A DNA stretch of 64,000 nucleotides from Anaspis maculata. Taxonomy: Eukaryota; Arthropoda; Insecta; Coleoptera; Scraptiidae. Below the pieces are notes generated by a model. It was not told the origin of the DNA, made no database searches, and saw only the letters and a program-made list of their open reading frames with translations. Each line of letters starts with the position of its first letter. The stretch's first letter is position 1. The position numbers were made by a program, and so were the translations under genes. Positions 46,266-56,604 of the stretch are shown in pieces. Location of the stretch: assembly GCA_949128115.1 (NCBI GenBank), contig OX421966.1:65965416-66029415 (forward strand), given 5' to 3'.

Positions 46266-48014
46266 GTTTAAATAAAGTTACTATTGTTGGAAAGTTTATT
46301 TTTCATTATTTTGATGTCTTTCTATAGTACGTTCAACCCTAGAATGGTTTCAGTTGACTGAAATTCTTCTCACAATCATGACGCCCTTGGGAAGGAGAAA
46401 AAGAATAAAAAATTATATATCCTCAAGTACGTGATGTAGAGTAAAAAGTCAATCTGTTGTAAGCTACTGATGCTGAAAGCTACAAGATACAGTCATATCC
46501 AAGTTAGCAGGGTGAAGGAACCCTCCGTGCGCCAAGATAAAAAATAAATAGAGCAAAGCACGTCTTTTTCCATCACCCTGAATAAGTTATATTTTCTTTT
46601 TCCATTATCAACACAACAATTCATGACTCATGAAGATGAAGCAAATCATTCCATCTTTGGATGATTATTGTTAAAATGCGGTCACTTTTTCTTGCCAATA
46701 ATACTCTTCTATGGAAAAATTGATATTTTTCACAAGGAAAATCACATCTCTCGAAGTACACAGCGTAAACTGAAAAACTGAACACTTTTGAGTTACAGAT
46801 ACTACAGGCTACAAGATACAGTCGCATTCGTAGGTACAGGATGACGTGAAATAACTCCCTCAACCTTCTGGGAACAAGTAACCACTGCACAATAACTGAG
46901 CATGGCTCACATGTGAAGAAATTTGAAAAAAAGGCAGAGAAAACACGGGCGTCTTTAATCGCTTGAACTACGCCTTTCTATCCGCTCGTTGTCGCTTTGG
47001 TTTTACTACTGGTCTGTTGGCCGATCTATGGTGCTTATATACCTGCGAGTGTCATTTTGGAAGTTTCCACCAGGTCGATCTTTGGCAAATTCCTACATTG
47101 ACGGCGGCATATGGCTTCGAAACGATTTTCAAACCTTTCCCGTGCATTACCAACGTTTTCGAATGGCGCCTCCGCCAATAATTGAGCTGTTGTGGCTTAC
47201 CCGTCTATTGATATCTCCATGTAAATCAACCACAAACCAGCCTTCTCTCATTGGAGACTTGATGTCAGGGAGGTTTGGGAGACGGGGAACACTGAGAAAA
47301 ATGGTTGTCGTTGTAGATACAGAGAGCATATTATGGATTAAAATTTGTATGTGATACACATTTATTGGCTATAGCTTATTGATTTGCTTGTTATAAAATA
47401 CTTGATCATCTGTTGAGAATACAGACCCCTGTAGTAAGGAATCAAACAGTATAATACAGCATACTCGATATATTATACAGGTTTGCTTTGGTTGTCAAAC
47501 AACTCGTATGCAATACTTATTGCGAAGTCAAGTAAATACCTATGCCATCATTCATTAATACTACCGGCACCCGGCTTGGCTATTATAAATTATCAGTTTT
47601 CCATAATGAAGGTAAAGTGTATGTTTCACAGACATGATGGTATCGTTTACAACAACTAACTGTATTGCCTACTAGTGCATTGGGATGCACCCACCACAAA
47701 TATGGGCACGTGACTAATCGGACCAATTGAAACGGCTACCGCCAAATTATTTTTATTCCCACCCCATTTGCCAAACTGCCATTTCATTTACCCAGTGTTC
47801 GTTGAACCGTTGCGTTGTTGACAGTGTTAAAAGTTAAAAGTGAATGTTATGAGTGTCAATTTGAATTATTTGTGTTTATGTATTTGTTTGTAGTTTTGTT
47901 TAATCATTGAAATCAAACAAAATTCAATACTACTTGATTTTACTTATTTTATATCACCCCCTATGAAGCCCATAATTTATTTAATTATAATAATTCAATA
48001 AACTATTTCTTATG
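46266..48014. other. Noncoding DNA
   Basis: GCTACAAGATACAGTC occurs twice in direct orientation (46478, 46809), each followed by a similar CAGG(G/A)TGA(A/C)G phrase. Otherwise I see nothing recognisable. Confidence 0.35.
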
Positions 48015-48290
48015 TATACAGGGTGATCAGAAATGGTGCAAGAACTATCACCGCGTTGTTCGAGAGTGTCTTAACAGTGCTAGGAAAAATGTTAAAAAAA
48101 TTAATTGAAATAATTTCTCAAGATATGGGGGCCAACAACGATGAAAGACGTAGAAGCCCCAATCAGCTTTTAGCCTCCATCCATATCTTGATAAATAAAA
48201 TTATTAATTTTTTTAACATTTTTCTGGCACTGCTGAGACTCGAACAACATAGTGATACGTTGGTGCTCCATTTTCGGCTCACTCTGTATA
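48015..48290. mobile_element. MITE with TATACAGGGTG ends
   Basis: Left TATACAGGGTGATCAGAAATGG; right CCATTTTCGGCTCACTCTGTATA. Internal arms CGTTGTTCGAGAGTGT...AACATTTTTC pair across 48045-48110 and 48205-48255. Length 276 bp. Confidence 0.75.
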
Positions 48291-48569
48291 ATACCGAGCA
48301 GATGTTATAGAATATTATAACAATGCGGTAAGTGATATGAGTCAAAATTCTTTTACTCATACCTATGGTCAATATGGTATCATATACATTTTTTATGTAT
48401 ATTATATAATACCTAGATTGTAATAGTTTCACATCTCATTTGTATAGTTCACTGCTATGGATCATTGAAATATACGTTTTGGTAATGTATCAGCTACCGC
48501 AGCAGTTGTTGTCATATTTACAACAACTGGATGGTATTACTAACCGACACCATGTTATTATGCACTACA

Positions 48570-48710
48570 ATAGGTTTGTTCCATCAGCAGTCCCTGACTG
48601 TCCGTGGACGTCAGTAGCCTGCGCATTACGATTTATGGAACGCCAAAATCGTAATGCGCATGCTGCTGACATCCACGGACAGTCAGGGACTTCTGATGGA
48701 ACAAACCTAT
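48570..48710. mobile_element. 141-bp near-perfect hairpin MITE
   Basis: The arms of ~67 bp (ATAGGTTTGTTCCATCAGCA... and its complement ending CAAACCTAT at 48710) differ at only a few positions. The loop is under 10 bp. An RNA copy would be a single long hairpin. Confidence 0.8.
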
Positions 48711-49640
48711 CGTTCGTGGTATTTATAACTGAATGCATAATTACCACCGGTTGTTGTAATAACTACAAAACGTTCTTGCTGGCGCCTATATTACAAACAA
48801 GTTGTTGTTAATAATACGATTTTCTTGATATTGAAGACAATTCTGTTTTCTCAGTGAAGGTAGCGTTTTTCGACAATCGCATCGTTGATGCTGACGCTCC
48901 TTCCTACCGTCTTCGAAACCTTTCCTGGGCATTTACCTCGAATCAACATGCCAGGGAAAAGCATACAAAGTATGATAGAGCGGCGAAAGGCGTAAGTGCG
49001 CCGCAGGCGGATTTTTCTAGAATTTAGGTGGGCCAACGACAGATTGGGTCCCTTCTTCAGCTACACCCAGATCAGATGAAAAAGTCGGAAGTTGATTGTC
49101 TACAACTCATAGTAAATGATGGTTCAAATAATTCAATAACACAACAGCTAACAAAAATTGAAAATAAACGTAACGCCGCAGCAACAATGATCAAAAGCGC
49201 CAAAATGAATGAAAATCAAAGATATAGTAACAAAAATTACTCTCGTATTTTCCTCTCTTCGACGGATGCAAATTGGTCGATGACAGGCATCGCAGTTAGT
49301 TTTGTAACGTTTCAAAAGTTGGACGATAGTGGTTTGATTACGATGTCATCTTAAGCAGGTTTGTGAGAGTCGAAGAGTTCAGGAATGCAGATTCAAACAG
49401 CTAAATTCCCACGTCGATCCTCCACTTGTCGTCGATCACTCCTAACGTCTGGGTCAGCTAGTCGATTTGAAGAATCGCTTTTTGAAGAAATATACGTCGG
49501 AATAATTGAGTTTAGTATATACGATTTGACAAACTTTACACCGACAAACATTCATTCAGATGATTGATGCATGGCATAACTGGTGAGTTTTACCAACCTC
49601 GTCGTTTTCTATTTTTCCTTAGCATAGTGTTTTTTGTCAA
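48711..49640. other. Unassigned DNA with a possible retroelement scrap
   Basis: 49028-49354 is open for 108 codons but has no domain I recognise. Upstream, plus-strand frames near 48870-48990 read FDNRIVDADAPSYRLRN, reminiscent of a capsid- or primase-like spacer in some mobile elements, but not enough to name. Confidence 0.2.
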
Positions 49641-49649
49641 TGCTTTGTA

Positions 49650-50065
49650 GACCTAGAGAAAGTAACCCAGAGAAGGTGACCCCGAGAAAGTAACCCAGAA
49701 AATCAACACTACAAGTAAAGCCACAAATTAGTTAGCTATTCGACATATTTTTACGGAAGCACGAGTCTATGGAAGTCCAGAGTTCAATCCACGACACGAG
49801 AATACCACTTCTGCACCTGTAGTTTCTACACGTCGATATCCAGCAGGAATCCATTCAGTATCCAGATTTCTGAGCGTCACAGCTTCAAGTTGTTCCCGTT
49901 CCATGAGCCACAGCCATTTGGAGAAGCTTCCTTGGGGCTGTGCTTTGGTGCACGCAAGCGGTGATCTACATCTGGACACCCCAGACATCCTTTCGTCGTT
50001 TCAACATATTCATCTCTTCGTCGTTTCGACACATTTATCTTATCGTCGTTTTCATCATTCCATCT
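49650..50065. repeat. Two short tandem arrays flanking a unique insert
   Basis: GAGAAAGTAACCCAG-type ~17-bp units occur about three times at 49652-49702. TCGTCGTTTCGACACATTTATCT-like ~27-bp units occur about three times at 49993-50056. Confidence 0.6.
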
Positions 50066-50164
50066 CCAGAGAATGAGACCCAGAAATAACTGTGCCCCAT
50101 AATTTGTCGATTAAGCTATATATTTTTGCGAGCCCTGACCGTGGTTCACACAAAATTTTAGAAT

Positions 50165-50591
50165 CAGTGGCGTACCAACGGAGGGGCGGAGGGGGCGGTC
50201 CGCACCGGGTACCAACAGTTAAAGGGTTTCAAGTGCCGGATTATTTGTGGTGCAAAAGGAGTCCACAAAACTGGGACGCATAGCCTTGAAGGGTGCAAAA
50301 AAGCTGGTGAAGACCCGTCTCCAAAAAAAGAATTCATCTGCAGCGCTTTTTTCTCACATTAGTCACTATTCGTAGTGTTTTCCGCTTTGTTGAGAGATCG
50401 TTTTTCCATGTCCAAAAATATCATATCACCAATTGGGCGCGACTTTTCGATCCTGCGTAAAATTGCCTAATTCGGCACAGGGTGTCACTGGCTCTACGCA
50501 GTCTCCAGCTCATTCCCTAGGTAGGTTTAGGGAGAGGAGGGTGTTACAGGATAGTCCGCCCCGGGTGCCAAATACGCTAGATACGCCACTG
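50165..50591. mobile_element. 427-bp non-autonomous hAT element
   Basis: Ends CAGTGGCGTACCAACG and GCTAGATACGCCACTG. The 8-bp flanks TTTAGAAT (50157-50164) and TCTAGAAT (50592-50599) differ by one base. Ends and target length are typical of hAT. The interior has no transposase. Confidence 0.8.
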
Positions 50592-50884
50592 TCTAGAATT
50601 TTACGTTTCCCCCACGACACGATTAAGGCTGGTTTATATTGGATGTAACCGGTAACTTATTCCCTTACCGTAAAGTTCAGAGGTAGCATTTGAATACAAA
50701 CGTTTATATTGACAGGGAATAATCCCGTGATTTATTCCCTTACCGTAAAAGTTCGCCAAATTTCAAGTTTTACGGCATAGGGAATACGGACAGCCAACCA
50801 CATACAACCAGCTACACAATCATATCGTCGAACGTCACTGTCGATCTGATGTTGATTTGTTGGTTATTTTTGTTCTCACTACTT

Positions 50885-50975
50885 AACAGTCGGCCGATAG
50901 CTCAGATTAGCGTGGCGAAATTCCCGGCATTTCTGGGTGTTCGGGAGTCTAGGTTCGAATCCCACTTCGGATAAT
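50885..50975 (+). mobile_element. tRNA-derived SINE head
   Basis: A-box-like ATAGCTCAGATTAGCGTGG and B-box TAGGTTCGAATCCC, then a T-rich tail. It is a different family from the heads at 30770 and 40204. Acceptor pairing is too poor for a tRNA gene. Confidence 0.55.
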
Positions 50976-50994
50976 TTTATTTTATTTTTTTTCT

Positions 50995-51670
50995 GGAAGA
51001 TTTTTTTGGAGGTATTGTTATTTATTCTCAAAGTACTTATCATAACTGATGCACTCCTTAAAGTTCACTCGATTATCATGAGGAATTAGAAAAATGTAGC
51101 AAGAATAATGAGTAATGCAACTTTTCTTGAAAAATTCATTTTTCCCAAGACCGCAAGTAGATGCAAATGGGAATGGCAACATTAGAAACAAGAACCTTCC
51201 TTCTATGTAAAGTGGCTGTTCACTTTGTGTTTCTTTTTGTTTTTCATGTGATTTATTTTTTTTTCCAAAGTTGTGGTTTTAATCTCAGTCCCTGCAACTT
51301 TTCTCTTTTTCTCTTCTTTTGGAGGTAACTGAGGAGTTATTTCAATTTATTCCCAAAGTGATCATCAAAGTCCATAGGCTCCCCTAGTTTCACTTGATTA
51401 TCAATGATAATAAAAAAAATACAGCAACTTAAACAAATACAACAATGCATTCAAACACAACTTTGAAAAAATTAATAAATCACATGAAAAAGAAAAAGAA
51501 ACATAAAGTGAACAGCCACTTTATATAGAAGGGAGGTTCTTCTTTCCAATGATGCCATTTCCATTTGCATCTACTTGCGGTTTTGGGAAAATGAACTTTT
51601 CAAGAAAAGCTGCATTGCTCATTATTCTTGCTATATTTTTTAGTTCTTCATGATAGAATCATGATTTAGT
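50995..51670. repeat. Inverted repeat with ~200-bp arms and an internal direct repeat
   Basis: 51060-51260 pairs with 51480-51665 (AAGTGGCTGTTCACTT against AAGTGAACAGCCACTT, GCAAGTAGATGCAAATGG against CCATTTGCATCTACTTGC). In addition 51000-51110 resembles 51320-51425 in direct orientation (TTTTTGGAGGTA..., CACT(C/T)GATTATCA). Confidence 0.7.
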
Positions 51671-53223
51671 TGGATTACAACACTGGGACATGAATACTGA
51701 ACAGCAATAAATAGTATTATTTGAAAATTATCGAACTTAGGTAGGCAGGCAGCAGAGTACCTGTCATCAGACATTTGATGCTTGTTGTAACTGTCTAATT
51801 TTTACACCTACTTGATCCCAAGTTGTTGTTGACTGCGGGCAGTCTTTGCATTGATATTTTGAATCTTTTTTAATAAATCTCGCGAAATTATTGTGATCAG
51901 GTAAAAACTTGGCCCTACAAATGCAAGCTAAAATTTAATCAAGAAATTTTCAAATCCCTCACTTGGAGAAAAAATCTGGACGATTTTGTTGTTGATACAT
52001 CTCACTTCTATGGCCATGCCTTCGCTACGAATATATACAGCTAGTCTCGCCTATGCTTTCGGTGTGGAAGGTGCTACCGGGGCACGCGTCAGATTCCCGT
52101 GAAATGCTCCCATTTTTGAATGTGAATTATTTGAGAATGTCTTTCGATAAATTCCCCCAACATCAGAAACATAAATTCCCTAACTGTGCGATTTACTTTA
52201 CCATTACCGCACGCTGTGCGATTTACTTTACAGAATACGTCACGTGCCTAAGGGCGCACTTACTTAGGTTCCGAGTTGTGCGGTATACGGCACTTACGGT
52301 AGTGGTCGTAGGTGAATTCATTTATTCATCCAAATTTTAGAGATCTGTATAGGTAAGTTCTTGCTTCAGTAGGAAGAAGGTACTATTTCATCATTCATCT
52401 CGGTGTCTTTGTACCCTATTGTTGATTAAATTTCTTCATTAGCTCTATAGATTTATTCCACATTTTCAGTCTACAAAGTAACAGGTAGCAAAGTCCTCAC
52501 GGGCGTGAGTCAATGAGTCATATCAGCGTGTTTTCGAAGTGCAGTCAAGTTAGTGTTCACACAAATTACGCCCAACAGTTGAAGTGTCAAGTACCTACAT
52601 AATTAAATTCAGTTCAAGAACTTTGCTTATAATTGTTTTTCTTTATTTTTCTCTTTCTTTCTTTTCATTCTTTCATTTTTGAATTTTTTACATTTTGGTC
52701 TTTTTCTCTCATATTTGCGCCCTAAGGATCAAAGTGCGCCCATAGCACGTGCCCCACTTCCCCTTCCCCTCCTCTTAGATACCTCTCAGAAAGTAAAAAG
52801 TAGTAGCTACCTATCTACTCACGGGAAGAGGGGTGAGGCGAACTATAGAGTGAGGTAGAAAATTGATCGAATGGAAATGCTTGGGAATGGAAATGAGGAA
52901 CTGGAAGCACTTCCTACGTGCAGTTCACGGTGGTGTGCCGTTCCGTCTCCGTGTAGACGCCGCCGTCGCGGCCGCCAGCAGGTGTTGTGTGCGACACGGC
53001 GTGTCACCGTCACCGCCACCGCCACTTGACGGTTTGCCTACATTGCCGCCAAGTTTACCTTCAAGCTCGATGTCGATGGATTTTAGGGTATAGTGGCGAT
53101 GTCTCACACTGTTTAGATTGGTGTGGTGTTCAAGGATATGCAGTTGTTGGTTTATCAAGGATCGCTCGCAGCATAAGCAGTCCTGTAGGTGCAGTTTAAT
53201 CACTTCGAGTTTGATAACTTATT
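51671..53223. other. Single-copy-looking DNA with a GC-rich patch
   Basis: TGTGCGATTTACTTTAC is directly repeated at 52184 and 52214. 52920-53060 is GC-rich with both-strand frames (52863-53093 plus, 52925-53203 minus) lacking domains. No exon can be supported. Confidence 0.35.
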
Positions 53224-53388
53224 ACACAGGGTGTCCAGTAAATTGCGGGAAAGCTCTCCAGTACGTTGTAAGGGACCCGCCCTCCAGCATATTCCGGTAA
53301 AATGATTAACAAAAATTTGGACTCTCATTTTTGTAGTTATTCTTGAGGTACAATTGTACAACTTTCCATTTTTATTTCACCCTGTATA
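53224..53388. mobile_element. Short MITE with CAGGGTG ends
   Basis: ACACAGGGTGTCCAGTAAAT at the left and TTTCACCCTGTATAT at the right; about 165 bp. Confidence 0.55.
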
Positions 53389-55544
53389 TGCCGCCGGTAT
53401 AGTTGGTATTGATGGCATTGAGTTTCAATCAAACGAGAATGGATCGAACAACACTTCTACCAAGTGGCACCCTGTCGTCATAAAACTCAAGGTCCATATG
53501 TTCTTCGGCATCGAGCATCTGGACTATTTAGCTTTTCTTGTGTTTTGACGAAGAAGGAGTGGACTGATGATGAAATATGTGAGAACTTTTCTTGCAGCCA
53601 ACCAAATTTCCAACAATTTTGCTTGAAGTGCTTTTCCCCCAAGTGCAATCGTTAACGAGATAAACACGAATAACTGATCCTCAAGTTCTTCTCGAGGCCA
53701 CAACGACCGAAGCTCACACCGGATTCTTGAGGACTTTCACTATGTTGGACTGGATACATGCTTAACTGAGCTTATATACAAGAATCCGGCGGGCTTTCAT
53801 TTTTGTTCGCTATTTTCTCTATAATTCCTGGACTAAACTGTCGAGTCTTCGTGGTTCCACCCCTGGTGGGTTAAGTCTGCAAACTTCTGATTGAACCTCC
53901 TCTACGATACGTTCATGAAGCTCTCAGTTTTACAAAAGAAATCGTATACACAGTAATGGATTATAGATACTCTACTGCCTTCAAGCTCTTCACTGCCGGT
54001 GTGGGTACCCTAGCTAAAAAATCATCATGTATTATTCACTCTTCCAGTCTTACAGCCTTGATACGCCGGATAACTATTTTCATTGTAATCCTGGTAATCC
54101 CTCCGCACTTGGACCGGCATAGCTTTCCGGCAGATTGAGTCGTATAATATCGCATATTTATACGAGTAAGTATAATACGCCCGGAGCGCCATCATCACAG
54201 AGCTCGCTGCACGGACCGAATTTATCATCTCTGCGAATTTCATAATTAATCGCTAAGCCGGTCCCTTAAATTCCCACTCTTTGTCATAAGTCACCGGATC
54301 TCGGTTTGGGGGCGTTTCGGGGGGGAAGCGGGCGGCGGTCGAACCGGTGTGGCGGCGGCGGCAACGCCAGACTACTACCGCCGCCACCACTCTTCATCGT
54401 GCGTCCTCTTTTGACAAATTGCGCGGATCCTCACGGACCATTTATTTCCGCTAGGTATACCCCATGCCGCTGTGTGTAGTTAGTAGCTCTCTGCAGTTTT
54501 CTCGACAGTTTCGTGAAATGTGTCATTTTTAACACGATTTCATGCCTGTTGAGCCTCTTTTGTGATCGAGTCTCCAATGTTTTGCTGTGTTCAGCCCCGT
54601 GATTTATCATGGGAGCAAAAATAATGTCATTAAATCTGGTGGTATTATGATGTCTACCAGAAGTCACCTCCACGCCCGCCTGATGGTGAATTACCCTTGT
54701 GTAATTGAATAAGAAACTATTATAACAAAAACTGGATGGATCCTGCATCCTAAGAAGCATCTGAAGATTCAGAGGTCGCTTAGGGTGTGAACTCCTCCGA
54801 AGAGATTTGGTTTTTGCTTTACTCATCCAGCCTCCAAATTCAACCCAAACTCCCAGTCAACTACGTAAGACCAGCATCATGAGCTACGTTCGCGCTTGTG
54901 GATTTTACATAGCCTTATTTTTCCCACGTCAAACTGAAAGGTCCAGAGAAAAACAATAAACAAAGCTCTTTCCTGTTTAACCTTGGTTGCGGGCGCAAAT
55001 TTAGCACCGGCGGTGCCGCGCCATTCGGGTCCTATGAGTCTGAGGTCGCGTTTTTCCTGGGTGCAACCATCGTCTGCTTCTGGTGGGCGGTTGTTCATCG
55101 GAGATGATTTTTTGAAACTGTAAGTCTGTTGAAGTCTACCAGTACTTCACAGTCTGGCATTTTGTGTCGAATCGAGGAAGTACCTGGAGAGACTGGAGAA
55201 CTTCTCGATGTCATTGTTGAGATACTTTGGCTTGAATAAAAATGAGATTTGAAGTTTTAATTGTAGAGGGCGCTACGGAGGATCAGTCACCTTTGAAAAG
55301 GTTACAACCTGAAATAAATCGTTTTAATAATTTTGATGCAGGCATTCAGCCCTCAAGTATCAACCAATCTAAAGTAGGTCCAAGAGAAGAGAAAAGAAGT
55401 CCATCATCGGTATCGTGCACACCCATGGATCCCGCTGCGACACCGAAGAGACCAAGGTACCTTTCCAGGTGCGTCATTTGCCTTCCAAGGTGGAGAAGAG
55501 GTTCTTATCCGTCAGGATCCCGATCAGTGTCTGGCGGTATGATA
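53389..55544. other. Single-copy-looking DNA, no exon supported
   Basis: A GC-rich patch at 54310-54400 (GGCGGCGGC...) and CpG-bearing sequence from 53990 to 54300 resemble the blocks near the Runt exon in composition. 54431-54826 (minus) is open for 131 codons and 55242-55553 (plus) for 103, but neither shows a known domain. Confidence 0.35.
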
Positions 55545-56035
55545 TTGGTGTAAAGATTTCGTAACCTCTTGGTCCAGGGTGGAAGACTTCAACAAATGTT
55601 GCGACTCACAGGATATGATGCGTTTCCACTTACCTGGAGGAAGTAGAGTTAAAGCCCTTCGACGATAAGTCTCAACCCACTTGGGAATGCTGAGTCGAAA
55701 CCCCGGCTGATGCGCCTTAGCCAACCTGGAGAATGTCGGGTTGGAATCCTTCGGAGATGTGCTTCGATCCCCTTGGGGACGTTGAGTTGAGATCCTTCCA
55801 GGATGAGCTGTGACTCGCCTAGGGGTTGTTGAGTTGCTACCCTGTGAGTTTCAACCTACTTCTAGGGTGTAGTGTCAAAACCCTTCGATGTTGTGTCTCG
55901 ATCCGCCTTCAGGAATCGAGTCGAAACCCTTCGATGACAAGTTCCAATCCATCGTCAGGTAGTTGTGCTGAGGCGTCTCCGATGTCGAGTTCCAATCCAA
56001 TCCCAAGTGAAGGAGTCGAGACCCGTGGATGTCAG
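55545..56035. repeat. Degenerate ~53-bp minisatellite
   Basis: About nine diverged units of the form GAGTCGAAACCCTTCGATGA...TC(G/C)ATCC(A/C)CTTGGGG follow each other (for example 55690, 55740, 55790, 55865, 55915, 55970). It is unrelated to the 4180 array. Confidence 0.65.
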
Positions 56036-56604
56036 TCCGTGGCCGTATGCGGTTCCGTATCTGCCTGCATCGACTATAAACTAAGCTTTGAAAGTTTGAA
56101 CGGTTACGCAAACGGTAGCGTAAGCGAAACGGCTAGTTTATAGTGAAACGCTTCCATAGACGCACGCCTGCCTCGTAGTAGAAGAAATCATTGGGGATTT
56201 GTTTGCCTGAGTGTGCCATTACTGTTCGGCTACTTGTCAATTGTCAGCTGTGACTGTTATTTCAACCTGAAAGCGTCAAGACCAAACAACAACAACAACA
56301 ATTTCCTGAAAGAACGTTGAGAGGTATTGAGACGTTATAAAACTTTCTGGAAGGTATTATTGAACACATGCATATTATAACCTTCCGGAAATTGTAGCGA
56401 GAGCCATTCTTTGACGAGTACCATGGACGTGACAGAAGAGGACCTATTACTGGGGCTATCCAATCCAAACTCAAACTCTGATTCGTGGAAACCAAGGTCA
56501 TTTACGTATCCGCAATGCAAGAGTTGGATGTTGGCCAACTCCTTGCGTATACGGGATACGGTTGCGGGCATTGCGTTCACTATAAACCATATTAGCCCAG
56601 GCGC
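56036..56604. other. Noncoding DNA with small inverted repeats
   Basis: CTATAAACTAAGC near 56072 and GGCTAGTTTATAG near 56132 are inverted, as are TATAAAACTTTCTGGAAGGT and ACCTTCCGGAAATTGTA around 56335-56395. A (CAA)n run lies at 56286-56300. No gene. Confidence 0.4.

Noticed and set aside
48870..49354. Retroelement or capsid-like gene suggested by FDNRIVDADAPSYRL
   Set aside because: Resemblance is too short and frames too broken to name a family.
54431..54826. 131-codon minus ORF as a gene
   Set aside because: No recognisable domain, no splice or promoter context, and composition like the flanks; left as unassigned.
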